From positions 1 to 45,580 of the forward strand of contig JAFPWN010000007.1 in the NCBI GenBank assembly GCA_017412765.1: 45,580 nucleotides of DNA. Reading direction: 5' to 3'. Of the stretch, positions 1 to 6,928 are shown in pieces. The position numbers were made by a program, and so were the translations under genes. The notes below the pieces were generated by a model. The model was not told where the DNA came from. It saw only the letters and a list, made by a program, of their open reading frames with translations, and did not search any database. This stretch comes from Oscillospiraceae bacterium. GTDB taxonomy: Bacteria; Bacillota; Clostridia; Oscillospirales; Oscillospiraceae. The number at the start of each line of letters is the position of its first letter. Position 1 is the first letter of the stretch.

Positions 1-86
1 ACCGGCTTTCCGCTGGACCTGCATTCAGCTATTCGTCTTTGCCATACCTCAAGTTTTGCTGCGTGCTTTATCTCGTTAACCTGCAT
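1..86 (-). CDS. IS66-family accessory protein TnpA, N-terminal part (cut by window edge)
   Basis: A reading frame starts at an ATG at 86-84 on the minus strand and runs off the left edge. It is preceded by AGGAGG (complement of 92-98) at ideal spacing. The 28 visible residues begin MQVNEIKHAAKLEVWQ and contain an ECRSSGKPV segment, which resembles the start of IS66 TnpA proteins, small DNA-binding accessory proteins encoded upstream of tnpB and the tnpC transposase. Only the N-terminus is visible, so the assignment rests on this short match and on the IS-end-like sequence up to about 223. Confidence 0.55.
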   Translation of the reverse strand, partial: MQVNEIKHAAKLEVWQRRIAECRSSGKP

Positions 87-132
87 CGTCTGCCTCCTGT
101 GTATTATTCTGTCCTTAAATTTCCGGAACGTT

Positions 133-146
133 TCGGAACGTTCCGA
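133..146. promoter_or_regulatory. 14-bp perfect palindrome in the IS upstream region (possible operator)
   Basis: TCGGAACGTTCCGA is a perfect dyad. A second, partial copy (CCGGAACG) lies at 123-130, so GGAACGTT occurs twice ten bases apart. The position is about 50 bp upstream of the TnpA-like start. It could be an operator for IS expression or a transposase binding repeat; nothing more can be said from sequence. Confidence 0.35.
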
Positions 147-225
147 GCCTTTCCAGAACACTTTGCACACATTTTAGACGATGATGCCGCTTTTGCATAG
201 GGTACCACTTATTTAGCGATTACCG

Positions 226-534
226 ATGAAAGGCCAAGTAGTAAAGGTAGTATTAAATCCTCAGCGTGCGGATGAACAGCGAATCGTTGAGTATTTGTTA
301 AGCTGCGGAAAATCCAAAAGCAAAATACTGAAAACCGCTATGCTGTCGTATATCGACCGAGAAGCGCAGCTCAGCGAAGAAAATCGCTTACTTCGGAAGG
401 TTAGAGAGATAATCCGGGAGGAGCTAAGCTCTATAAAAATCTATGGTAGTAACGATACGGCGCCTAAAGAAGATGAAGGCAGCGAAAATATAGATATGGT
501 GCTGGATTTTCTGGAGGATATGGGATGCCTATGA
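226..534 (+). CDS. ParR-like segregation adaptor (possibly truncated at its start)
   Basis: This is a 102-residue protein. Its N-terminal part (about residues 5-45) reads as a beta strand followed by helices, with VKVVLNPQRADEQRIVEYL and SKSKILKTAMLSYI. That pattern recalls ParR-type ribbon-helix-helix proteins, which bind a centromere repeat and couple plasmids or integrative elements to a ParM filament. The acidic, low-complexity C-terminus (residues 75-102) also fits. There is no Shine-Dalgarno sequence upstream and the start lies three bases from the putative IS66 end, so the original start region and any upstream parM gene may have been lost. A generic RHH regulator is the alternative. 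Confidence 0.5.
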   Translation: MKGQVVKVVLNPQRADEQRIVEYLLSCGKSKSKILKTAMLSYIDREAQLSEENRLLRKVREIIREELSSIKIYGSNDTAPKEDEGSENIDMVLDFLEDMGCL

Positions 535-804
535 CCATCTTTCCTAGGATAAATGGGCATTCAGGCAAATGAAAATAGTAGATAATGAATTATGGTCTGC
601 TTTTTCTCAAAAGCCGGCCATTTTCTATGTCCAATAATGCCGGAAGAAGAAATGCTGGCCAATAATCTTCAAATTATCGGTAAATAGTCTTCTTCCACCC
701 GCAATTTAATTGATGAGAGTAAACAAGCTTTTTCGACTTGAGTTGCCCCTTTTTTGCGAAAGAGGGCCGCTCATTCACATCAACACAAAAAAAGGAGGAT
801 GATA

Positions 805-1356
805 ATGTTCGGATTAAAAAAGAGAAAAGCAAAAGAAAAGCCGCGTAAAGCTGTTCCGACGGCGACGGATGCACAGACCAATTCCGTCGAGACTAATGTG
901 CATGGTCACACTCTGACAAGCAACGCCTGCGGGGGTACAAATCAGGATTTGCCCCCACAGACAGCTTTCAGGGAGGCCCCTGAGACCCCGACACCGGCTG
1001 AGAATGTGCCGGTCCGCAATAATCGAGATAAGCGCCTCCGCATACGGCTTACGCAAAAAGAAATGGATATGGTCAAGCGCTGGGCGAAGGAAGCCGGGAC
1101 GGACTGTTCCAAGTATGTTCGCAGAGAACTCAGCGCTGCCGAGCTGATCCATACGCCACAGCCGGACTGTGACGCGCTTCGTATAATGCTCAATCGTCCG
1201 GGTCGCCGCCTTGATGATATTCTCGCCCGAGCATATAAAACGGGCTTTATTGACATTCCGGAGCTGGAGAAGGCTCTCTATGAGCTGCGGGAGTGTTACC
1301 GTGAGATCGAAGCTTTCTACGGAGGGGTGGATGACAATGAGAAAACGGCAATGTGA
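805..1356 (+). CDS. MobC-like mobilisation (relaxosome) protein 1
   Basis: This 183-residue protein starts at ATG 805, six bases after AAAGGAGG (791-798); a longer frame from 754 lacks such a site. The first 75 residues are basic then low-complexity. A ribbon-helix-helix-type segment follows (KRLRIRLTQKEMDMVKRW), then a C-terminal region with spacing like MobC (LRIMLNRPGRRLDDIL). MobC proteins bind oriT next to the relaxase and help open the DNA for conjugative mobilisation. It overlaps the next gene, a shorter MobC-like protein, by 26 bp, so the two are translationally coupled. About 270 bp upstream (535-804) hold no recognisable gene. Confidence 0.6.
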   Translation: MFGLKKRKAKEKPRKAVPTATDAQTNSVETNVHGHTLTSNACGGTNQDLPPQTAFREAPETPTPAENVPVRNNRDKRLRIRLTQKEMDMVKRWAKEAGTDCSKYVRRELSAAELIHTPQPDCDALRIMLNRPGRRLDDILARAYKTGFIDIPELEKALYELRECYREIEAFYGGVDDNEKTAM

Positions 1357-1669
1357 GCTGACAGTTCGATTGACGGGAGAGGAGCTGCGCAGCCTCAATG
1401 AAAAGGTAAAGCGGACAATCTTCAAAAGGGAAGAATTTTGCCGGCGCGTCCTTGCCGGCAAGACAACCAGAGAAATCTTTCCGCCGGGATTTCCGATCCT
1501 GATCCGGGATTATCGTAGACTGTGCAATGTGATGCATCAGCTTTTGAAGAAAGCATCTGGCACGAGCTCTAAAGCTGTAGAGATGCTCTCTGCCGCGCTG
1601 GACGAAGCGCATTTATGGAATGAAAAGATGGTAATTGTTTATATCCAGGACGAGTATAGGAGGTCATAA
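1331..1669 (+). CDS. MobC-like mobilisation (relaxosome) protein 2
   Basis: This 112-residue protein has an N-terminal RHH-like strand-helix (CELTVRLTGEELRSLNEKV) and the MobC-type C-terminal signature region (FPILIRDYRRLCNVMHQLLKK). The start at 1331 is five bases after GGAGG (1321-1325) inside the preceding gene; an in-frame ATG at 1337 is equally possible. It lies between a longer MobC-like gene and a ParB-like gene, with the ParB-like start directly after its stop codon. Two adjacent divergent MobC-like proteins suggest a heteromeric oriT-binding complex. No relaxase gene is visible, so it must lie elsewhere on the element or be supplied in trans. Confidence 0.6.
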   Translation: MTMRKRQCELTVRLTGEELRSLNEKVKRTIFKREEFCRRVLAGKTTREIFPPGFPILIRDYRRLCNVMHQLLKKASGTSSKAVEMLSAALDEAHLWNEKMVIVYIQDEYRRS

Positions 1670-2536
1670 ATGGATAACCAACGGAATGCGAATAACAATA
1701 ATCAGATAACAGAAAAACCGATCAACAAGCTCCGCCCGTTTCAGGGTCACCCCTACAAGGTGGAGGACAACGAAGAAATGGAAGCTCTCACCGAGAGTAT
1801 CCGCGAGAATGGAATAATGACGCCGCTTATCATAAGACCGATCTATTGTACCGATGAGTATGAGGTTATCTCCGGACATCGGAGACTGTACGCGGCAAAG
1901 AAGGCAGGAATCACCGAGGTTCCTGCCTTTGTGCATAACATAGACCGCGATGCGGCGGCGATAGAGCTTGTGGATTGCAACCTGCATCGCGAGCATCTTC
2001 TTCCGAGTGAGAAGGCTTTTGCGTATAAGCTGAAGCTCGAAGCCATAAAACATCAAGGCGTTGCTTCCCGACAAGTTGTCGGGAAGTCGGAAAGCGCCGA
2101 TATGATATCTGACACCGAGAGCGGCAGAACGGTTCAGAGATATATCCGTCTCACGCACCTTATACGTCCGCTTCTTGACCTGATGGACGAGGGAAAAATG
2201 GCGCTGTCCGTCGGCGTTGAGCTGTCGTATCTCGACGAAAATTCACAGCGGCACATTGCAGAGATCGCAAAGCGTGATGAAATAACACCGTCCTATTCTC
2301 AGGCGGTAAGACTTCACCGTGATAGCAACGACGGCCTATTTATTCTTTCGGCTGCGTTTATAGAATCCGTCCTCTCAGAGCCAAAGCCGAACCAGCGGGA
2401 AACTGTAAGAATACGGGCAGACCGGCTGAGAGAGGTATTGCCATCGAGCGTTGAAACAGACAGAGCCGAGGACTTCATTCTAAAAGCCTGTGAGCACTAC
2501 CGCAAATATCTTGAGCGTCAGCGTGATGCGAGGTAA
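1670..2536 (+). CDS. ParB/Noc-like partition-type DNA-binding protein
   Basis: This 288-residue protein has a ParB N-terminal nuclease-fold/CTP-binding domain (about residues 18-110). Diagnostic segments are MEALTESIRENGIMTPLIIR, EVISGHRRLYAAKKAG and the ELVDCNLHREHLLPSEKAFAY motif. A central helix-turn-helix follows (about 110-190). Family members load on parS-like sites for segregation or act as regulators of mobile elements. The AGGAGG at 1658-1663 is perfectly spaced, and the start abuts the stop of the MobC-like gene. No ParA gene is adjacent, so the role may be regulatory or in element maintenance rather than classical partition. Confidence 0.85.
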   Translation: MDNQRNANNNNQITEKPINKLRPFQGHPYKVEDNEEMEALTESIRENGIMTPLIIRPIYCTDEYEVISGHRRLYAAKKAGITEVPAFVHNIDRDAAAIELVDCNLHREHLLPSEKAFAYKLKLEAIKHQGVASRQVVGKSESADMISDTESGRTVQRYIRLTHLIRPLLDLMDEGKMALSVGVELSYLDENSQRHIAEIAKRDEITPSYSQAVRLHRDSNDGLFILSAAFIESVLSEPKPNQRETVRIRADRLREVLPSSVETDRAEDFILKACEHYRKYLERQRDAR

Positions 2537-2539
2537 TAT

Positions 2540-2731
2540 ATGGCTCAAATTCCGGCAGATCACAATACAAAATACTACAATATTGAAGGTTGCAAGGTTT
2601 CCGTCTCGTTTTCTGATAAACCCAACCCTTTTCTTTTTGACTATGTGCGCGAGATTCTCGTCACAGATTCGCACATTTGTCGGAAACGCCGCGTGGGTGA
2701 TACCATAAAGAAAACGAAAAAGGAGGGCTGA
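2540..2731 (+). CDS. TnpW-like small protein next to the recombinase
   Basis: This is a 63-residue ORF in the 200-bp gap between the ParB-like gene and the serine recombinase, starting three bases after the upstream stop. The segment NIEGCKVSVSFSDKPNP followed by a helix (YVREILV) resembles the TnpW-type small proteins that accompany large serine recombinases on Clostridia elements. These have a short beta-hairpin, an SF-x-E/D stretch and a terminal helix. Their function is not established. The lysine-rich tail is consistent with nucleic-acid or recombinase contact. The assignment relies on position and weak similarity. Confidence 0.5.
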   Translation: MAQIPADHNTKYYNIEGCKVSVSFSDKPNPFLFDYVREILVTDSHICRKRRVGDTIKKTKKEG

Positions 2732-2733
2732 GC

Positions 2734-4356
2734 ATGGAACATAGCCGCGTCTGCTGCCTGTATCGCGTTTCGACAGACAAGCAGGTAGACTACGACAGCA
2801 ATCACGAGGCGGATATCCCGATGCAAAGGAAAGCGTGTCACCGTTTTGCAGAAAAGATGGGCTGGAACATTCTCTACGAGGAACAGGAGGACGGCGTTTC
2901 CGGTCACAAGGTGCGTGCGGCTGACAGAGATAAAATTCAAATCATCAAGGAGCTTGCTCGCAAAAAAGCTTTTGATATTCTCCTCGTATTCATGTTCGAC
3001 CGCATTGGCCGCATAGCCGACGAAACTCCGTTTGTTGTCGAGTGGTTTGTCAAAAACGGCATACAGGTCTGGAGTACGCAGGAGGGTGAGCAGCGCTTTG
3101 ACAACCATATTGATAAGCTTCTCAACTATATCCGCTTCTGGCAGGCGGATGGCGAAAGCGAAAAGACTTCTATACGCACAAGAACGAGCCTCGGGCAGAT
3201 GGTTGAAGGCGGTCACTTCAAGGGCGGTTCCCCTGCCGTCGGTTACGAACTTGTTAAAAGCGGACGCTTGAATAAAAAGCGCCACGAGCTTTACGATCTA
3301 AAGGTCAAAGAGAGCGATGCTGAGATTGTCCGCATAATATTCAGAAAGTACGTTTACGAGGGCTACGGTGTCCAGAAAATAGCGGACTATCTCAATGAGC
3401 ACGGGTATCCTCACCCGCGAGAGAGCCGCTGGTCGCGCAATACCATCCGGAACATTTTGCAGAACGAAACATACGTCGGTATTCTGCGCAGCGGTGACAG
3501 CCGCTCACCTGTAATTCCAGAGCTTCAAATCATTCCGCAGGAACTCTTTGACCGGGCGCAGGAAATTCGCCATCAGCGAGCAGCGGCAAAAGAAAACGAG
3601 CCTCGAGTTCCCCTCAATATGCGAGGACATTGTCTTCTGTCCGGCAATATTTTCTGCGGTCATTGCGGCTCAAGGCTTCACCTCACGACCTCAAATCGGT
3701 ACTATTACCCCAAGAACGCTGACTCAGTTACTACCACAAAGCGCATACGCTATGTTTGCTACAAAAAGGTGCGCAAGCTATCCGACTGTTGCGGACAGTC
3801 CGGCTATTCAGCAGCAAAGCTGGATTCTGTGGTCGAGGCTGTGATCCGTGATGTTTTCAGCAGAATAAAGGCTGTCCCGAAGTCCGAGTTTGTTTCAGCC
3901 CGGTTTGAAAAGGAACTGGAAAGCCGAAAAAGCAATCTCGCCGCACTGCGTTCTGAGCTTTTAAAGGAGCAGGATAAATCCCGTAAGCTCCGTGAGGAGG
4001 TCATTCGAGCCATTCAAGGCGAAAGCGCATTTTCAAAGGAAATGCTGTCCGAGCTTGTGAACGAATGCGAAGAAAAAGTGCGCAGCCTTTCTGAAAGCTG
4101 TGCACAGGTCACTGATGAAATTGAGTCAAAGGAGCAAATGGTGCTGGAGCTGAGCCGCAGCTATGACGAGTTAATCTCCTGGTCTGAGCTTTTCGACAGC
4201 GCTTCGCTTGAAGCAAAGAAGATGATCGTTAACGCAATGTGCAAGCGAATCGAAGTGAGCCGTGGTTATAATATTCACATCGAGTTTAACTTCAATCTTC
4301 GCCAGTTCTTTTTGGGGCTTGAAAACGGTCCAGATCCAGAGCAAAAGACGGCGTAA
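2734..4356 (+). CDS. Large serine recombinase (site-specific integrase/excisionase)
   Basis: This 540-residue protein has the full large-serine-recombinase layout. There is an N-terminal resolvase domain with nucleophile Ser13 (YRVSTDKQ) and the FDRIGR motif around Arg90. A recombinase domain contains IADYLNEHGYP and WSRNTIRNILQNETYVG. A zinc ribbon begins with CGHCG at residues 308-312, and a long coiled coil (about 390-490) follows. Such enzymes integrate and excise mobile elements at short att sites by paired double-strand cuts. AGGAGG at 2721-2726 precedes the start. It is the last gene of the mobile region, 85 bp from the tRNA-Ala gene, so an element end probably lies in 4357-4440, but no att pair can be proved here. 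Confidence 0.93.
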   Translation: MEHSRVCCLYRVSTDKQVDYDSNHEADIPMQRKACHRFAEKMGWNILYEEQEDGVSGHKVRAADRDKIQIIKELARKKAFDILLVFMFDRIGRIADETPFVVEWFVKNGIQVWSTQEGEQRFDNHIDKLLNYIRFWQADGESEKTSIRTRTSLGQMVEGGHFKGGSPAVGYELVKSGRLNKKRHELYDLKVKESDAEIVRIIFRKYVYEGYGVQKIADYLNEHGYPHPRESRWSRNTIRNILQNETYVGILRSGDSRSPVIPELQIIPQELFDRAQEIRHQRAAAKENEPRVPLNMRGHCLLSGNIFCGHCGSRLHLTTSNRYYYPKNADSVTTTKRIRYVCYKKVRKLSDCCGQSGYSAAKLDSVVEAVIRDVFSRIKAVPKSEFVSARFEKELESRKSNLAALRSELLKEQDKSRKLREEVIRAIQGESAFSKEMLSELVNECEEKVRSLSESCAQVTDEIESKEQMVLELSRSYDELISWSELFDSASLEAKKMIVNAMCKRIEVSRGYNIHIEFNFNLRQFFLGLENGPDPEQKTA

Positions 4357-4410
4357 ATAAGCAGATGGCTCTTTATCTAAATGAAGTGTTATTCTAAAAT
4401 AGTTACAAGA

Positions 4411-4440
4411 AACACCGTATTTCTTGCGAAATACGGTGTT
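4411..4440. terminator. Bidirectional terminator-like hairpin between recombinase and tRNA
   Basis: The 12-bp arms AACACCGTATTT and AAATACGGTGTT enclose a 6-nt loop. T-rich sequence follows on both strands (GTTTTGG on plus, GTTTCTT on minus). It lies just 3' of the minus-strand tRNA and 55 bp after the recombinase stop, so it can end both transcripts. Confidence 0.7.
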
Positions 4441-4441
4441 T

Positions 4442-4517
4442 TGGTGGACCCAAAGGGATTCGAACCCTCGACCTCTCGGATGCGAACCGAACGCTCTCCC
4501 AACTGAGCTATGGGCCC
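4442..4517 (-). tRNA. tRNA-Ala (anticodon CGC), CCA encoded
   Basis: The minus strand folds as a canonical 73-nt tRNA plus encoded CCA. The acceptor stem is GGGCCCA paired with TGGGTCC. It has a D arm GCTC/GAGC, an anticodon stem TTCGG/CCGAG with loop TTCGCAT, and a T arm with GTTCGAATC. The loop gives anticodon CGC, which reads GCG. The acceptor stem contains the G3:U70 wobble pair and A73, the alanine identity elements. It lies downstream of a strong promoter at 4594-4621 and a half-tRNA remnant. Confidence 0.95.
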
Positions 4518-4558
4518 TCGGTGCTATAATTTTTTGTGGCGTGTAACTGCCTGTCTTG

Positions 4559-4582
4559 GGCTCCCAACTGAGCTACAAGCCC
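4559..4582 (-). pseudogene. 5' half-tRNA remnant
   Basis: On the minus strand this begins GGGCTTGTAGCTCAGTTGGG, a tRNA acceptor 5' arm plus D arm. It then leaves the tRNA pattern; no anticodon or T arm follows. It shares the 15 bases of 4561-4575 with the intact tRNA-Ala at 4496-4510. It sits immediately after the promoter, where a first tRNA of a tandem pair would be expected. It is probably a deletion or recombination scar, perhaps linked to insertion of the neighbouring element. Confidence 0.6.
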
Positions 4583-4593
4583 GTAGCTTTAAC

Positions 4594-4621
4594 ATTATAG
4601 CATAGATTTTCGATTTGTAAA
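4594..4621 (-). promoter_or_regulatory. Strong sigma-A-type promoter for the tRNA
   Basis: Read on the minus strand, the -35 is TTTACA (4621-4616), the spacer is 16 bp and the -10 is TATAAT (4599-4594). It directs transcription into the half-tRNA remnant and the intact tRNA-Ala. Confidence 0.75.
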
Positions 4622-4638
4622 GAGATATTTTTAATAAT

Positions 4639-4669
4639 TTTGCCGCCGCGGTTTTCCCACGGCGGCAAA
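4639..4669. terminator. GC-rich hairpin 3' of the small ORF
   Basis: The 10-bp arms TTTGCCGCCG and CGGCGGCAAA enclose an 11-nt loop. The hairpin is 19 bp past the stop of the 50-codon minus-strand ORF. The following sequence (AATTATTAAAAATA) is AT-rich but has no real U tract, so termination would be weak or factor-assisted. Confidence 0.5.
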
Positions 4670-4688
4670 CGCGTCTATATTCAATTTA

Positions 4689-4841
4689 TCAGCCGATCAC
4701 GATCTGCTTCCTGCGGCCTGACTTTTCCGTGCGGTTGTGATTCTTTCCGGCGAAAAGGCTCGGACGAAGCATGGATACTTTCTTGGGTTCTACCGGCAGC
4801 GTATTGGATTTATAACGCATCATATAGGTGAGTCCGAACAT
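4689..4841 (-). CDS. Small basic protein, 50 residues, unknown
   Basis: An ATG at 4841 on the minus strand follows a good AAAGGAG (complement of 4850-4856) with an 8-base spacer. The product starts MFGLTYMMRYKSNTLPVEPK and ends in a basic stretch (KSGRRKQIVIG). No signal peptide or membrane segment is visible. A strong hairpin follows the stop. A longer frame from 5051 has no ribosome binding site and an AT-rich, phenylalanine-rich extension, so the short start is preferred. I do not recognise the family; the start signals make it more than a random ORF. Confidence 0.5.
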   Translation of the reverse strand: MFGLTYMMRYKSNTLPVEPKKVSMLRPSLFAGKNHNRTEKSGRRKQIVIG

Positions 4842-5149
4842 TTTTGCAGCTCCTTTCAATTTGATAAAACCGGGTCTGCCTCGGTTTTCGGCTATTTTAG
4901 CACCGCTTTTCGGGAATGTGTGAACAAAATGTGAACAAAGCTGCTCTGAGAGCGCTTTTTGGAGAAGTGAAGAGAAAAACGCGAAAGCCAACGCAATGAT
5001 TTCGGCAAAATAACGGAGTAAATATGAACAAATAATTAAAAATATGAACAATAACGGACGATAAATTGAGAAAAATCTAAATAATAAGCGCTAATCCATA
5101 CTATTTTAGTATGTCAATATAACGATAAAAATTTAACGCAGCTTTACCC
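4842..5149. other. AT-rich intergenic region, no gene seen
   Basis: About 300 bp between the small minus-strand ORF and the promoter of the phage-like module. It is clearly AT-richer than the flanks, with repeated ATATGAACAA/TGTGAACAAA motifs (about 4916-5051). I see no convincing ORF, RNA gene or mobile-element end in it. Confidence 0.5.
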
Positions 5150-5178
5150 TTGATTTTATCTCAAAATTATGATATAAT
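5150..5178 (+). promoter_or_regulatory. Promoter of the phage head module
   Basis: TTGATT (5150-5155), a 17-bp spacer and TATAAT (5173-5178). It is the only strong promoter seen before the nine co-directional genes at 5267-12897, which suggests one long transcript. Confidence 0.7.
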
Positions 5179-5210
5179 TCAGCCATAATTCGATAGTGGA
5201 AATCTCAGAA

Positions 5211-5249
5211 AGCTGTGCCCTTGACGGGTACAGCTCATTTTTCGTTTTC
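5211..5249 (+). terminator. Terminator-like leader hairpin before the phage head module
   Basis: The 10-bp arms AGCTGTGCCC and GGGTACAGCT (one G-U pair) surround a TTGAC loop. CATTTTTCGTTTT follows, the shape of an intrinsic terminator. It lies between the promoter at 5150-5178 and the TTG start at 5267, so it would attenuate the whole cassette unless antitermination occurs. Confidence 0.6.
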
Positions 5250-5266
5250 GGAAAGGGGGAGATCGA

Positions 5267-5620
5267 TTGAAAAACATCTCGGGAGCAGAGCTGGAAAGGC
5301 TCATAGACGGGCTTATCCGCTACTGCGACGAGGAAAACGAGCCGCCGGCGGCGTTCATAGTTCGCAAGAAACTCGGTCTTAGCGAGGATGAGCTTGATAT
5401 CCTTCGCTCAGGCGAGCGAGGAAAGCCTCTGAGAGAAGCGGTACTGAGGCTCGACGAGTACCGCACGTACTTCTGGATCAAAAAGGGACTGGGTGACCCG
5501 AAGTGGGCGACCTTTTCGACCTTCAATATCAAGGAGCTGCGCGGTGAGGGCGAGGACGGACACAAGACGACCACGCTGCGGGTCGTGCTTGACGGAGTAG
5601 GGAGTGACGCCTTTGACTGA
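5267..5620 (+). CDS. Terminase small subunit-like protein
   Basis: This 117-residue protein starts at TTG 5267 after GGAAAGGGGGAG (5250-5261). It overlaps the large terminase gene by 17 bp, the standard place for TerS, which recognises phage DNA and activates TerL. The sequence is helical and charged, with a likely HTH-like N-terminal part (residues 5-60) and a C-terminal tail that could contact TerL. Sequence alone does not show a diagnostic TerS motif, so the call depends mainly on gene order. Confidence 0.6.
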   Translation: MKNISGAELERLIDGLIRYCDEENEPPAAFIVRKKLGLSEDELDILRSGERGKPLREAVLRLDEYRTYFWIKKGLGDPKWATFSTFNIKELRGEGEDGHKTTTLRVVLDGVGSDAFD

Positions 5621-6917
5621 CGTAACGTGGGATCCCGGCGCTGCGAACCCGAAGCAGAGGGAGTTTTTCCGATCGAGAGCGCTCTACACCGCCTACGGCG
5701 GAGCGAAGGGCGGCGGAAAGACGTGGGCGGTGAGGGTGAAGGCTGTGGGCGGCGCGCTGAGATACCCGGGTATCCGCATACTCGTCATGAGAAAGACCTA
5801 TCCCGAGCTGACGGAAAACCACATCCGTCCGACGCTTGCCATGCTTCCGAAAGAGGCGGCAAAGTACAACTCCGCCGGTCACTACCTCGAATTTCTGAAC
5901 GGGAGTTATCTGAAATTCGGGCACTGGCAGGGCGAGATAAGCGAGCGGGAGTATCAGGGTCAGGAGTTTGACTGGATATTCATCGACGAGGCGACGCAGT
6001 TTTCCGAGCGCGCGTTCAACTATCTCGGCGGGTGTCTGCGAGGCGTCAGCCGGGTGCCGAGGCGGATGTATCTCACCTGCAACCCCGGCGGGATCGGTCA
6101 CGCATGGGTAAAAAGGCTCTTTATCGACCGCGAGTACCGCGACGGCGAGCGCGATGAGGACTACAAGTTCATTCCGGCGACCGTTGAGGACAACACATAT
6201 CTCATGGAGTCGAGTCCGGGGTATCTGAGACTCCTTGAGGCTATGCCGGAGGACTTGCGGCGCGCCTATCGCTACGGCGACTGGAACGCGCTCGGCGGCA
6301 ACTATTTTTCGGAGCTTCGGGAGAACCTTCACAGGGTCGAGGATTTCCCGATTCCGGAGCACTGGACGCGATACCGCGCCATCGACTACGGGCTGGATAT
6401 GCTCGCCTGCCTGTGGGCGGCGGTGGACGAGTATGGACACAGCTACGTTTACAGGGAGCTTAAAATGCCGGGGCTTATAGTATCCGAGGCGGCGAGGGAG
6501 ATCCGCCGGCGCACGCCGGAGGGCGAGCGCATTACAGCGACCTTTGCTCCGCCGGATCTGTGGAGCCGGCAGAAGGACTCCGGCAGGACGATGGAGGAGC
6601 TTTTCGCCATCGGAGGCGTTCCGCTCACGAAGGCGGACAACGACCGCGTCGCGGGTCACATCATGGTCAAGGACGCGCTGAGCCTTGACGGGAGCGGCGA
6701 GCCGAAGCTGAGGTTTTTCCGCTCCTGCGGACAGTTCTATGCCGACCTTGACGCTATTCAGGCGGACGCGGACAACCCATCCGACTGCGCAAAGGAGCCG
6801 CACGGCGTTACCCACGCCGTTGACGCCTTGAGATACTACTGCATTTCGCGCCACCTCGCGGCGGAGAGCTTTGCTGAGCCGGAGAGGGACGAGTACATGG
6901 ATTTTTTACTGCACTGA
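5604..6917 (+). CDS. terL: Phage terminase large subunit
   Basis: This 437-residue protein is the packaging motor ATPase and nuclease that cuts and pumps DNA into proheads. Walker A is GGAKGGGKT (residues 32-40) and Walker B is FDWIFIDEAT with Asp128-Glu129. A coupling-type CNPGG follows at 159-163. The C-terminal RNase H-like nuclease begins at AIDYGLD (Asp261) and ends with HAVDALRYY (Asp407). All expected catalytic acids are present and the length is normal, so the gene looks functional. The start is a GTG overlapping the small subunit gene. Its base composition matches the downstream host genes. Confidence 0.93.
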   Translation: MTPLTDVTWDPGAANPKQREFFRSRALYTAYGGAKGGGKTWAVRVKAVGGALRYPGIRILVMRKTYPELTENHIRPTLAMLPKEAAKYNSAGHYLEFLNGSYLKFGHWQGEISEREYQGQEFDWIFIDEATQFSERAFNYLGGCLRGVSRVPRRMYLTCNPGGIGHAWVKRLFIDREYRDGERDEDYKFIPATVEDNTYLMESSPGYLRLLEAMPEDLRRAYRYGDWNALGGNYFSELRENLHRVEDFPIPEHWTRYRAIDYGLDMLACLWAAVDEYGHSYVYRELKMPGLIVSEAAREIRRRTPEGERITATFAPPDLWSRQKDSGRTMEELFAIGGVPLTKADNDRVAGHIMVKDALSLDGSGEPKLRFFRSCGQFYADLDAIQADADNPSDCAKEPHGVTHAVDALRYYCISRHLAAESFAEPERDEYMDFLLH

Positions 6918-6928
6918 AAGGAGAGAAA

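Larger units (their letters stand above)
1..223 (-). mobile_element. End of an IS66-like insertion sequence (partial)
   Basis: Upstream of the TnpA-like start lies a noncoding stretch that, read on the minus strand, begins GTAATCGCTAAATAAGTGG at about 223. This resembles IS66-family termini, which usually start with GTAA. The putative end stops three bases before the ATG of the ParR-like gene at 226, which suggests the insertion landed against that gene and removed its normal upstream sequence. The other end and the target-site duplication are outside the window, so the exact boundary is inferred. Confidence 0.45.

Noticed and set aside
754-804. Earlier start for the first MobC-like gene
   Set aside because: No ribosome binding site there; AAAGGAGG at 791-798 points to the ATG at 805.
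4559-4582. A second functional tRNA
   Set aside because: Only the 5' acceptor and D arm are present; no anticodon arm or T arm follows.
4737-4934. Plus-strand ORF of about 65 codons
   Set aside because: No ribosome binding site, and it is antisense to the better supported 50-codon minus-strand ORF.
5529-6854. Long minus-strand open frame opposite terL (over 400 codons)
   Set aside because: It is the antisense shadow of a GC-rich coding region; no ribosome binding site, no recognisable domain, and terL on the plus strand has complete motifs.
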